Source of the DNA: JASBZA01 sp964345295
GTDB taxonomy: Bacteria; Bacillota; Clostridia; Saccharofermentanales; Fastidiosipilaceae
Direction: 5' to 3'
Assembly (NCBI GenBank): GCA_964345295.1
Contig: CAYFQG010000013.1
Coordinates: 1-37,464, forward strand
Length of the DNA: 37,464 nucleotides
The notes beneath the pieces are model-generated. The model was not told where the DNA came from. It did not search any database and saw only the letters and a list, made by a program, of their open reading frames with translations. This document shows positions 1 through 6,970 of the stretch, in pieces (position 1 is the first letter of the stretch; each line of letters opens with the position of its first letter). The position numbers and the translations under genes were made by a program.

Positions 1-53
1 TTTGGTAATTTACTGTTATCGCCGTCAAATTTGCCTTTAAAGTGTAATCGCAT
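1..53 (-). CDS. 5' end of an unidentified leftward gene (partial)
   Basis: An ATG at 53-51 on the minus strand follows a good Shine-Dalgarno (AAGGAGA, about 58-64) at normal spacing. It opens a frame of 17 complete codons to the window edge, beginning MRLHFKGKFDGDNSKLP. The start signal is convincing but too little is visible to assign a function. The short opening resembles starts I associate with DUF3267-type putative metalloproteases, but that is memory of a loose pattern and not evidence. It is divergent from the DsbA-like gene at 201, with which it shares the intergenic region. Confidence 0.5.
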   Translation of the reverse strand, partial: MRLHFKGKFDGDNSKLP

Positions 54-145
54 TTTGTCTCCTTAAAAACCCTAACCGTAGCTTCGGCTCGCCACTTAGA
101 GGGAATATCTTTCCGATATTTTATAGTATTTAAGGTATCATGAGA

Positions 146-174
146 TTAAGTTAGGGTTAAGTCAGCCCTATATA
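146..174 (+). promoter_or_regulatory. Candidate promoter of the DsbA-like gene
   Basis: TTAAGT (146-151) and TATATA (169-174) are separated by 17 bp. The -35 is poor (3 of 6 consensus positions). The spacer contains GTTAGGGTT (150-158), whose inverted copy AACCCTAAC lies at 68-76 just upstream of the divergent gene's ribosome binding site, so the motif has the same orientation relative to each gene. An operator role is inference. Confidence 0.35.
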
Positions 175-200
175 AGAAAGAATAGATTGGAGTAAGCACC

Positions 201-710
201 ATGCGCAGAGTAGACATGTATTTTGACTATGAGTGTCCCTATTGTAAGAAAGGTTTTGAAGACCTTCTGGACATCCTGGAAGAACTAGGCGATAAGAATG
301 ACCTACACATGGTCTGGAGGCCCTGTGAAGTCCATCCCGGGCCGGAAAATCACCCGTCTCACACAGGCTTGGCTATCCAGGGCTATTTCTTGGCTTTGAG
401 TGAAAACATCGACATTATGGCCTATCACAAACGGATGTTCGATGCTGTCCATACCGACCGTATTGATGTGGAAGATCCCGAGACTTTGGCCAAATACTTA
501 GATCCTGTTCTTCCTAAGGAAAAACTCCTTCCGGTCCTAGAAGAGGGTGTTTATCGTCAGGCCCAGGAACGCAATAACCGCTTGGCCTATGAAGAAAATG
601 AGGTCTGGTACCTTCCGGCCTTTAGATTAGACGGCAAAAAGCTCGACGCAGAAGGCGGCAAGGGCGTTACCAGAGAAGATTTAAAAGCTTTTTTGGAGCC
701 GGACGCTTAA
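201..710 (+). CDS. DsbA-family thiol:disulfide oxidoreductase-like protein
   Basis: This 169-residue cytoplasmic protein has the DsbA / 2-hydroxychromene-2-carboxylate isomerase thioredoxin-like architecture. A beta strand near the N-terminus is followed by the redox motif CPYC (residues 12-15). An inserted helical region follows, and near the C-terminus YLPAFRLDG carries the proline (P139) that corresponds to the conserved cis-Pro of thioredoxin folds. There is no signal peptide, so it probably works in the cytosol as a FrnE-like oxidoreductase or isomerase; the substrate cannot be read from sequence. The ATG is supported by GGAG nine bases upstream. It stands alone and is followed by the palindrome and promoter region of the polymerase gene. 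Confidence 0.8.
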   Translation: MRRVDMYFDYECPYCKKGFEDLLDILEELGDKNDLHMVWRPCEVHPGPENHPSHTGLAIQGYFLALSENIDIMAYHKRMFDAVHTDRIDVEDPETLAKYLDPVLPKEKLLPVLEEGVYRQAQERNNRLAYEENEVWYLPAFRLDGKKLDAEGGKGVTREDLKAFLEPDA

Positions 711-729
711 GTAGGAGTCCTTCTTTCAC

Positions 730-758
730 TTGACAAAAAGACTTTAAGAGTCTTTAAT
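730..758 (+). promoter_or_regulatory. Promoter of the Y-family polymerase gene
   Basis: TTGACA (730-735) and TTTAAT (753-758) are 17 bp apart, an almost ideal sigma-A type promoter with expected start near 765. A palindrome AAAGACT-ttaag-AGTCTTT (737-743/749-755) fills the spacer and enters the -10. A second palindrome with the same core, AGACT-ttaaa-AGTCT (770-774/780-784), lies 31 bp downstream, about three helical turns. Paired sites around a -10 suggest repressor binding; no LexA-type box is visible. Confidence 0.65.
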
Positions 759-798
759 AAGCCTTAATGAGACTTTAAAAGTCTTGTTAGGGCTTATT
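756..798 (+). terminator. 43-bp imperfect palindrome (terminator or attenuator-like hairpin)
   Basis: Positions 756-774 pair with 780-798 in the plus-strand RNA as a 19-bp stem around a 5-nt loop. All pairs are Watson-Crick except three G-U wobbles. A short U-rich stretch follows (797-800). It could terminate transcription from the upstream DsbA-like gene. It overlaps the -10 of the next promoter, so it may also act at DNA level. The U-tract is shorter than in a strong terminator. Confidence 0.5.
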
Positions 799-820
799 TT
801 ATAAGTGAAAGGACTAGCCT

Positions 821-2068
821 ATGGACCGGACCATTCTTCATGCCGATATGAACAATTGTTATGCTTCGATTGAAGTGAAGATGCATCCGGAGTGGAAAGG
901 CCTTCCTTTGGCCGTGTGCGGATCCAGGGAAGACCGGCAGGGCATTGTCCTGGCTAAGTCGCAGGAGGCCAAAGCTATGGGCGTGAAGACCGGTGAGGCC
1001 ATCTGGCAAGCCCAAGAAAAGTGTCCGGAGTTGTTGATTGTTCCGCCTCACTATGAAGCCTATTTAGATTATTCCAATAAGGCGCGAAAAATTTATTACG
1101 ATTATACCAACCAGGTGGAGTCTTTCGGTCTGGATGAGTGCTGGCTGGATGTAACGGGGTCCACACACTTATTCGGGGCAGGAGAGACTATAGCCCACAC
1201 ATTACGCGAGAGGATGAAAGCCGAGCTGGGGATTACCATCAGTGTGGGCGTAAGTTTTAACAAGGTTTTCGCCAAGCTCGGAAGCGACTTAAAGAAGCCC
1301 GATGCAGTGACCTCTATCCCACGGCGAGCTTATAGGGACATTGTGTGGAATTTGCCGGTTGGAGACCTAATCGGCATCGGTCGGGCTACGCAGGCGAAAC
1401 TTCACAAGGTAGGCATCTATAGCTTGGGACAGTTGGCCAAAACCGACCCGAATTATCTTCACGGTATGCTGGGCATCAACGGTTATTATCTATGGCTTTA
1501 TGCTAACGGCCTGGATGAAAGTCCGGTGCAGGATAAAGATTTCAGGCCGCCCATTAAGACCATAGGCAGGGGGACGACCTGCAGAGAAGACCTGATAAAT
1601 AATCACGAGGTTTGGCAGGTTTTCCAGGAACTGGCCTTTGAGGTGTCGGCCAGGCTCAGACGACACGGTTTCAGAGCCGGCGGTGTACAGATTACGGTTA
1701 AGGACAATCAGCTTTTCTCCAGGCAGTATCAGATGCCTTTAAGACGGTCGACCCAGAGTTCGATTCTTTTGACCGAAGCGGCTATGGCTTTATTTAGAGA
1801 GCGTTATCCCTGGGATAGAGAAGTTCGGGCTTTGACCATAAGGGCTATTCAGCTTAGTTCGGACCAAGGCTGGCACCAGGCGGATTTTTTCGAAGACTAC
1901 AAGTCTTATATTAAGAAGGAGCAGATTGATCAGACGCTTTATGAGATAAAAAGCCGTTTCGGTGAGGCCAAAGTCGGTTTTGCGGGACTCATGCATATTC
2001 CTAAGCTTCCCGGCCAAAGAAATGACATCGTGACCCTTCCGGGCGGTATCCTGGAGCGCCTTGCTTAG
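821..2068 (+). CDS. dinB: Y-family DNA polymerase (Pol IV/UmuC-type)
   Basis: This 415-residue translesion polymerase has the usual family length. The first catalytic Asp is D9 in HADMNNCYAS; the second pair is D105-E106 in FGLDECWLDV, where most relatives read S-I/L-D-E. The motif GVSFNKVFAKLGSDLKKPDA marks the palm/thumb, and GIGRATQAKLHKVGI is the helix-hairpin-helix. The little-finger domain occupies roughly 235-355. A distinctive insert (SREDRQGIVLAKSQEAK) resembles the UmuC/UvrX-like branch of Bacillota. No evident sliding-clamp peptide was identified at the C-terminus. GAAAGGA upstream serves as ribosome binding site. It has its own promoter with a palindromic control region. Confidence 0.88.
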   Translation: MDRTILHADMNNCYASIEVKMHPEWKGLPLAVCGSREDRQGIVLAKSQEAKAMGVKTGEAIWQAQEKCPELLIVPPHYEAYLDYSNKARKIYYDYTNQVESFGLDECWLDVTGSTHLFGAGETIAHTLRERMKAELGITISVGVSFNKVFAKLGSDLKKPDAVTSIPRRAYRDIVWNLPVGDLIGIGRATQAKLHKVGIYSLGQLAKTDPNYLHGMLGINGYYLWLYANGLDESPVQDKDFRPPIKTIGRGTTCREDLINNHEVWQVFQELAFEVSARLRRHGFRAGGVQITVKDNQLFSRQYQMPLRRSTQSSILLTEAAMALFRERYPWDREVRALTIRAIQLSSDQGWHQADFFEDYKSYIKKEQIDQTLYEIKSRFGEAKVGFAGLMHIPKLPGQRNDIVTLPGGILERLA

Positions 2069-2083
2069 CTAAGATGGTCCGTC

Positions 2084-2995
2084 TTAAGCTTCTAAAGGAA
2101 TTCGAATGAGGACTTCGGCTCCCGGTCCGTCATCGGCATTTTTTAAGGAAACTCGCCCGCCGTGCTTTTGAATAAGAGTCTGTGTTATAAAAAGACCCAT
2201 GCCGTAATGGCTGTCAGACGTCCGACTCTTATCGCCCGTGAAGAATTGCTCTTTGGCATGTTTAAGAGCTTCCGGAGAAAAGCCGGGGCCTCGGTCTTTA
2301 ACGATAATTTCCAGATGCTTAGCGTTTGTTCGAGCCATAATCCGGATTGCTTGGTCAGGCGGGGAGAAGTCCAGGGCATTATGGATAACATTAAGAAGTG
2401 CTCGCTCCAGCAAAGCCTTATCGGCAGAGAATATCTCAAGACAAAGCGGATAGCTATCAGAGGTCCTAGCTATGTCCATCAGAGTATCGACATAACTACG
2501 AATTTGTTCGGAAGCCGTCGCGATATAAGACGCGTAAAGGTCTTGCTCTTCATCCAACGGTGTTTCGCCCAGAAGGTCGACATTCCCTTGAATGATGGTC
2601 AAGGGGGTTTTGAGGTCATGAGCCAAGGCTGCAACTTGGTCTCTCTTGGCTTGTTCCGTAGCCCACTCTTTTTCATAAGAAGCCTTTAAATTGTCTTTCA
2701 TATCGGAAAAAGAAGTCAGGATTTCCTGAAATTCGGCAAGCTCGGATTGACCAACTTCGAAGTCTAAATTTTGTTGGGAAATTTCTTGCGTTGCCTCTAA
2801 AAGTGGGTTGAGTTGTTTTTTCATATTTTGGGAAAAGTGTCCGGTTAAGACTAGGCAAAGCCCTAAGACGTTAAGCCCTATCAAAACGTAAAGCAAGATT
2901 TCAGGAGAAGGTAAATGTTTATAGAGCAGGGGAGGGGTGAATTGCGAACCTATGTAGTATTGAAGAACCACATATTCCTTGTCTCGTGTAAGCAA
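2084..2995 (-). pseudogene. Sensor histidine kinase, 5'-truncated
   Basis: The readable frame starts at a TTG without a good ribosome binding site and encodes 303 residues. It has the end of an extracytoplasmic domain, one transmembrane segment (about 31-52), a HAMP-like linker, a dimerisation helix with phospho-acceptor H126 in ALAHDLKTPL, and an ATPase domain (N box NVIHNALDF, G1 KDRGPGF, G2 YGMGLF). Membrane kinases of this class normally have two transmembrane segments; the first and most of the sensor are missing. Immediately upstream, in another frame, lies the N-terminal half of a receiver domain, so a deletion appears to have joined regulator and kinase. The catalytic core itself looks intact. 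Membrane insertion with the observed start is doubtful. Confidence 0.75.
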
Positions 2996-3009
2996 GAGAT
3001 ACTGCTTTA

Positions 3010-3176
3010 TCCGGCATCATGATATCCAAGAGAATCAGGTCAAAATGATTTAGGCTGTCCATTGGGACGGCGGCAGCTGAAGCATAGGACGTAACGATGT
3101 GGCCGTCTTTTCTAAGTCCGTTTTTAATCAGCTCCCGGATAGCTTTTTCATCGTCCACGATAAGAATTGAGGCCAA
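3010..3176 (-). pseudogene. Response regulator receiver domain, N-terminal fragment
   Basis: A TTG at 3176 preceded by AAAGGAG at ideal spacing starts a typical receiver: ILIVDDEKAIRELIKNGL, then DLILLDIMMP with the phospho-acceptor Asp. Homology stops right after MMP at about 3010, where helix 3 and the rest of the receiver and the DNA-binding domain should follow. The sequence continues out of frame into the kinase sensor region; this frame itself runs on as nonsense to a stop near 2919. This is the cognate-regulator fragment of the kinase at 2084, left by a deletion (or a local misassembly). Confidence 0.75.
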
Positions 3177-3177
3177 A

Positions 3178-3500
3178 TTAATATCTCCTTTGGGCAACAT
3201 AGTAGTCGTTATTAATATTGACGGCAACTGTGTCCTCGACCTTCCTATAGAGTCTACTGCTGCAAATTTTCGGATATAGCCGACCCAATCCCCCAGCTCA
3301 TCGTTGGAACAGTTTTGCTCTAAGATGGTGTAAAATTTCTCTTGATAAGAGAATTGCCTGACATCGTCATCGTTTAAATAGCACTCTTCTTTATCGACGG
3401 CGTAGGCGTCCATTCTCTGTTGTAAAGAACGGGCGGGGAGTATGATGAGGATTGAAAAAATTAATAGAGCTAGTGTCGCTATTTTTATATGTTGTTTCAT
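3178..3500 (-). pseudogene. Small exported protein, apparent 1-nt frameshift
   Basis: Translation from ATG at 3500 gives MKQHIKIATLALLIFSILI, a hydrophobic signal/anchor, followed by a polar, acidic ectodomain with two cysteines. Near 3238-3246 the frame can be changed by one base, after which it reads VEDTVAVNINNDYYVAQRRY and stops at 3178, right at the start of the regulator. Total 323 nt is one short of a multiple of three, consistent with a single deleted base. Without the shift the frame runs straight into the receiver-domain frame, an accidental fusion. It could be a ligand-sensing partner of the two-component genes, or the detached N-terminus of a sensor kinase; no family was recognised. 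Confidence 0.5.
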
Positions 3501-3627
3501 GGTGGTATATGTCCTTTCTTAAGATTACGTGGATAGCTTAAAAGGCAATCTTGAAGATTTTATAAAGAAATAAAATCGAATTGCGAATTGCTAGAATGAG
3601 GAGACAACATAGGGGAGGATAAAGATT

Positions 3628-4005
3628 TTGTTAGAAGCATTTTTAGTTGCATTAAAAAGTTATGCTGAGGAGAAGAATGCAATTGAATGTATCCTTTTAG
3701 TAGGTTCTTATGCTCGAGGTACGAATCGGGAAGACTCAGATATTGATGTTGTGATTATAACTTCTCAAAAGAAAGCTTTGTTAGAAAATCCGGACTTCAC
3801 GGCTTCTTTCGGATCGGTAAGCGAGCAGCAGACAGAGTATTATGGTGCCTGCACCTCACTTCGTGTTTATTACCAAGACGGTAAAGAGGTGGAGTTCGGT
3901 ATAGTGGAGCCGTCGTGGCTGGAAAAGCCTTTAGATGCCGGAACCGATCGGGTGCTGGATGATGGCTATAAGGTCATCTTAGATAAAAAAAGATATTTCA
4001 AGTAA
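3628..4005 (+). CDS. Nucleotidyltransferase-domain protein
   Basis: This 125-residue protein has the minimal nucleotidyltransferase (MNT) signature GSYARGTNREDSDIDVV, i.e. GS followed by the D-x-D metal-binding pair, near residues 26-42. Such domains transfer nucleotides to small molecules or to proteins; some act as antitoxins with HEPN partners. No HEPN gene is adjacent, so a toxin-antitoxin role is not supported. The start is a TTG with GGGGAGG nine bases upstream. The first third is more AT-rich than neighbouring genes, which may indicate recent acquisition. It converges on the deaminase gene and shares its terminator region. Confidence 0.75.
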   Translation: MLEAFLVALKSYAEEKNAIECILLVGSYARGTNREDSDIDVVIITSQKKALLENPDFTASFGSVSEQQTEYYGACTSLRVYYQDGKEVEFGIVEPSWLEKPLDAGTDRVLDDGYKVILDKKRYFK

Positions 4006-4043
4006 AAAAAGACGGCTGTTTCCGGGAGGAGAGCAACCGTCTT
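4004..4043 (-). terminator. Rho-independent terminator of the deaminase gene
   Basis: Arms AAGACGG (4009-4015) and CCGTCTT (4037-4043) form a stem. On the minus strand it is followed by a run of seven T (complement of 4004-4010). Orientation fits the leftward gene ending at 4074. Confidence 0.8.
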
Positions 4044-4073
4044 AGAAAAGTACTTTTAACGTATTTTTTAATC

Positions 4074-5087
4074 TTACTTATGGGCCTCTACATAAGCGTC
4101 GATTTCCGCTAAGTAAGCGGCACGTTTTTCTTCACTAATCCAAGAAATTTCGAAAGAATTCTTAGCAATCTTTACGATATCTTCTTGGCTCAAATCCATC
4201 TTCTTAGCCAGCTCGTAATAGTCGTTGGCAATATAGCTTTGGAAGTAGGCCGGATCGTCGGAGTTAACCGTAATCTTTACGCCTTGGTCCAGGAGCTCTT
4301 TCATTTCCTTACCCTTCATATCGTCGGTAACAAAGCTGTTGGAAACCGGACAGCAGGTAAAGCCGATGCCTTTTTCCTTGACGTATTCGACCAGGCTTTG
4401 ATCCTCAACGATGTTGGTACCGTGATCGATACGGTCAACACCGATAACATGGAGCACATCGTGGATATGTTTAATGGAGTCTTTCTGGTCGATGTCGCAG
4501 TGCATGGTCAGCTTGAAGCCGTCTTTTTTGGCCATCTCAAAGACCTTTTGGAACTTGGTAGGCGGGTTGTCTCTTTCGTCGGAGTCTAAGCCGATACCGA
4601 CAATCTTGTCGAAGAAAGGACGGGCCATTTCATAATGCTCTAAAGCCGATTCTTCGCTCATATCGCGTAAGAAGCACATGATGAGTTGAGAGCTGATACC
4701 GAAGCGCTCTTCAGATTCGGTCACGGCACGATAGTAACCGTTAAACATTTCGGCAAAATCAACACCGCGAGAGGTGTGGGCCTGGGGATCGAAGAACATC
4801 TCAACGTGACGGACACCGTTTTCTTTGGCTTTGGCCAAATAGGCCATGGCGAGCTTGTAAAAGTCTTCACTGTCCTGTAAGACATTCATAGCCGGATAAT
4901 ACACGGCGAGGAAAGAGCTCAGATCGTTAAATTGATAGCTGGCTTTAACTTCCTCAATAGTGCTTTGGCCGATGTCGACATTATTTTTCTGAGCCAGCTC
5001 CAGCTTCAAATCCGGTTCCAAAGTTCCTTCCAGATGCAGGTGCAGTTCGGCTTTGGGTAAGCCCTGAATAAATTCTCTACTAACCAT
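4074..5087 (-). CDS. add: Adenosine/adenine deaminase-family amidohydrolase
   Basis: This 337-residue TIM-barrel metal-dependent hydrolase is full length for the family. Zinc ligands are H16 and H18 in ELHLHLEG, H196, and D277 in NSDDPAYF; H222 is in the DHGTN motif. The segment GLDSDERDNPPTKF (166-179) resembles the adenine-deaminase branch more than classical adenosine deaminases. The usual HAGE motif carrying the catalytic Glu reads HCDI (196-199), so the general acid must be supplied otherwise or the chemistry differs. Likely role is purine salvage by deamination of adenine or adenosine; the substrate is uncertain. AGGAGGATTTT precedes the ATG. It has its own terminator and a long leader with two hairpins. 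Confidence 0.8.
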   Translation of the reverse strand: MVSREFIQGLPKAELHLHLEGTLEPDLKLELAQKNNVDIGQSTIEEVKASYQFNDLSSFLAVYYPAMNVLQDSEDFYKLAMAYLAKAKENGVRHVEMFFDPQAHTSRGVDFAEMFNGYYRAVTESEERFGISSQLIMCFLRDMSEESALEHYEMARPFFDKIVGIGLDSDERDNPPTKFQKVFEMAKKDGFKLTMHCDIDQKDSIKHIHDVLHVIGVDRIDHGTNIVEDQSLVEYVKEKGIGFTCCPVSNSFVTDDMKGKEMKELLDQGVKITVNSDDPAYFQSYIANDYYELAKKMDLSQEDIVKIAKNSFEISWISEEKRAAYLAEIDAYVEAHK

Positions 5088-5111
5088 AAAATCCTCCTAT
5101 TGGTTATTGGG

Positions 5112-5150
5112 CCGGTAAGATTTTTACCGGTATGACGGGTGACGGCCCGT
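5112..5150 (-). promoter_or_regulatory. Two tandem hairpins in the leader of the deaminase gene
   Basis: Arms CCGGTAA/TTACCGG (5112-5118/5124-5130) and ACGGG/CCCGT (5135-5139/5146-5150) lie 24-62 bp upstream of the start codon on the leftward leader. No U-tract follows, so these are not terminators. They do not match the purine riboswitch consensus. They could also belong to a rightward transcript if one starts further left. Confidence 0.4.
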
Positions 5151-5194
5151 TGACTAAATATGGTCTTATTCTACTATAGTTACAGTCACTAGGT

Positions 5195-5200
5195 TATAAT
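5195..5200 (+). promoter_or_regulatory. -10 element upstream of the HD-domain gene
   Basis: A perfect TATAAT sits 37 bp before the chosen ATG. No good -35 is present at 16-18 bp (TACTAT at best), so the promoter is weak or uses another contact. Confidence 0.4.
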
Positions 5201-5236
5201 ATTTGTTTATACTTAACGAGGATGGAGGATAGAGCC

Positions 5237-5803
5237 ATGGGTAAAATACCGACTTACGATGAAGCTTTAGAAATTCTTAAGAAGTACAATAAGGAAGACT
5301 TCCATATCCAACACGGCAAAACCGTAGGTGCTGTGATGGCTTGGTTTGCAAAGCAATATGATCCGGAGTATGTCGATTTTTGGAGAGTGGTCGGACTTTT
5401 GCATGACCTGGATTTTGAGCTGTATCCTGAAGAGCACTGTGTTAAACAAGTCGAGCTGATGGAAGAAGAGGGCTTGGATCAGTCTATTATTGACTCCACC
5501 ACCAGTCACGGATACGGACTTACCGGAGCCATGCATAAGCCGGAAAAGCAGATGGAAAAAATCCTTTTTGCCTGTGATGAATTGACCGGCATTATCGGAG
5601 CCGCCGTTTTGATGCGCCCCTCCAAAAGTGTGTCCGATATGGAATTGAAATCTTTGAAGAAGAAGTTTAAAGATAAGAAATTTGCAGCCGGTTGCTCTAG
5701 AGATATCATCCGGGAGGGCGCTGATATGCTGGGCTGGGAACTCGATGAACTCCTGTCTCAGACACTTCAGGCCATGAAAGATACTGAGTCTGAATATTTA
5801 TAA
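5237..5803 (+). CDS. HD-domain hydrolase
   Basis: This 188-residue protein has an HD phosphohydrolase core: H26, the signature pair H56-D57 in VGLLHDLDFELYP, a later HCVKQ histidine and TTSHGYGL. This class of short stand-alone HD proteins hydrolyses phosphoester bonds; the substrate is not inferable. The start was set at 5237, because GGAGG (5225-5229) is correctly spaced for it, whereas an ATG at 5222 overlaps that site and has none of its own. The 3' end overlaps the convergent flavodoxin-ferredoxin gene by 6 bp, leaving no room for a separate terminator. Confidence 0.8.
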   Translation: MGKIPTYDEALEILKKYNKEDFHIQHGKTVGAVMAWFAKQYDPEYVDFWRVVGLLHDLDFELYPEEHCVKQVELMEEEGLDQSIIDSTTSHGYGLTGAMHKPEKQMEKILFACDELTGIIGAAVLMRPSKSVSDMELKSLKKKFKDKKFAAGCSRDIIREGADMLGWELDELLSQTLQAMKDTESEYL

Positions 5804-6547
5804 TTTTTCAAAGCTATAGCGAACCTGACCGATACTCTTCTTACCGTATTCAATGGCTTGGGTGGGACAATAGGCAATGCATGCCATGCAATGGGTGCAT
5901 TGCTTAGCCCATACCGGCTTTTTATTTTCTAAACTAATGTTATTTAAGGGACAAAGCCTGACACATTTACCGCAGCCGATACACTTATCGTCGGCATAGA
6001 ATTTTTTAGCTTTAACACAAACAGGATAGAAAGCAGGATTGATGATGCCGCTTAAAATCCGATAGTATAGATTGTTTTTCGGCATAGGGAAAGCTTCCCC
6101 GGCCGAAATAAGGCGGGCTGCATTGTCAATAAGCGGTTTCGCTTGGTCAACAATGACTCTGGCTTCGTCCAAAGCGGGTGTATCGAACATGGCAATATAA
6201 TTTTCCGGCATGATAACCTGAACAGTTCCCATGTAGGTTAATCCCTTTTCCAGACTCAACTTCCGATTATAATGGGCGGCGTTACCGATTTCATCCCCGC
6301 AGTTCATGACAAACCAGATTTTAGAGGCCTCTTGGAAGTCTGTTTTTTTCATCCATTCCGCTACAAGTTTGGGAATCCTCCAGGCATAGGTAGGTGTAAC
6401 TAAAATAATGTGGTCACCGGTGAGAATAGGGCCAGATTGACCGTTTTTTATAGCCTCATTCACTGAGAAAATCTTGTCGTGGAGTTTTTCTGCCAAGCTT
6501 TGTGCGATGAATTTACTGTTACCTGTACCGGAAAAATAAATAACCAT
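5798..6547 (-). CDS. EFR1-type flavodoxin/ferredoxin fusion protein
   Basis: This 249-residue protein has two parts. The N-terminus is a flavodoxin-like domain with FMN phosphate loop FSGTGNS (residues 5-11). The C-terminal part holds two [4Fe-4S] cluster motifs, CIGCGKCVRLCP and CTHCMACIAYCP (about 190-232), each ending in the expected C-P. It is a soluble electron-transfer protein typical of anaerobic Bacillota; partners are unknown. It is followed on the same strand's upstream side by a small ferredoxin, and both suggest anaerobic redox metabolism. It overlaps the convergent HD gene by 6 bp. Confidence 0.85.
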   Translation of the reverse strand: MVIYFSGTGNSKFIAQSLAEKLHDKIFSVNEAIKNGQSGPILTGDHIILVTPTYAWRIPKLVAEWMKKTDFQEASKIWFVMNCGDEIGNAAHYNRKLSLEKGLTYMGTVQVIMPENYIAMFDTPALDEARVIVDQAKPLIDNAARLISAGEAFPMPKNNLYYRILSGIINPAFYPVCVKAKKFYADDKCIGCGKCVRLCPLNNISLENKKPVWAKQCTHCMACIAYCPTQAIEYGKKSIGQVRYSFEKL

Positions 6548-6614
6548 ATGAACCTCTAAGAAATGTGTTTAGACCAAAATCCGGATTGCTTTTTTAGTAT
6601 AGCACATAGGCCAA

Positions 6615-6651
6615 AAGTAAAATTGCCTTGCACATGCAATATGTACAAGGC
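6615..6651 (-). terminator. Terminator of the small ferredoxin gene
   Basis: GCCTTG (6625-6630) pairs with CAAGGC (6646-6651). Beyond a C-A mismatch the stem continues with ACAT/ATGT. Leftward it is followed by AATTTTACTTTT. Confidence 0.65.
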
Positions 6652-6694
6652 AAGGCTTCTTAATTTAGTAAGTTAGTTAGATTAGTTGTCTTCG

Positions 6695-6880
6695 TTATAT
6701 CTTTTCGATGACTCCGACAGGGCAACCCTCCATAGCCTCCTCAGCAGAAGCTTCCAGTTCGGCCGGTACATCGGTTTCGATGGCTTTGGCCACACCTTCA
6801 TCGGTCATGCTAAAAACTTCGGGACAAGTTGCTTCACACATACCGCAACCTATACAACCTTCATTTACTACAAATTTCAT
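6695..6880 (-). CDS. Small [4Fe-4S] ferredoxin
   Basis: This 61-residue ferredoxin has C9, C12 and C15 in CIGCGMC, then CPEVF, and a distal cysteine in GCPVGVI. The pattern fits a monocluster clostridial-type ferredoxin, with an extra cysteine pair (C19 and a distal C) that may form a disulfide as in related proteins. It is acidic, as expected for an electron carrier. AGGAGGT precedes the ATG. It probably serves as electron donor or acceptor in central anaerobic metabolism. It has its own terminator, so it is likely monocistronic. Confidence 0.88.
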   Translation of the reverse strand: MKFVVNEGCIGCGMCEATCPEVFSMTDEGVAKAIETDVPAELEASAEEAMEGCPVGVIEKI

Positions 6881-6970
6881 ATTGCATTACCTCCTAGGTC
6901 TTAGAGTAATACTATTTTTTGTGAATGTATGTGGTTATAGCAACATATGAGGCTAAATTTGAGTTTTTTA

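Noticed and set aside
711..820. LexA/SOS box controlling dinB
   Set aside because: No CGAAC-N4-GTTCG-like site; the palindromes have a different core.
2919..3500. A genuine fusion of an exported domain and a receiver domain
   Set aside because: The receiver has its own start and ribosome binding site, and the exported part reads better with a one-base frame change ending at 3178; the fusion would also put a receiver outside the cytoplasm or after a signal anchor.
3628..4005. MNT-HEPN toxin-antitoxin module
   Set aside because: The nucleotidyltransferase motif is present, but no HEPN-like gene lies on either side.
5088..5221. Purine riboswitch upstream of the deaminase gene
   Set aside because: Hairpins exist, but the conserved core and kissing loops of the purine riboswitch are not visible.
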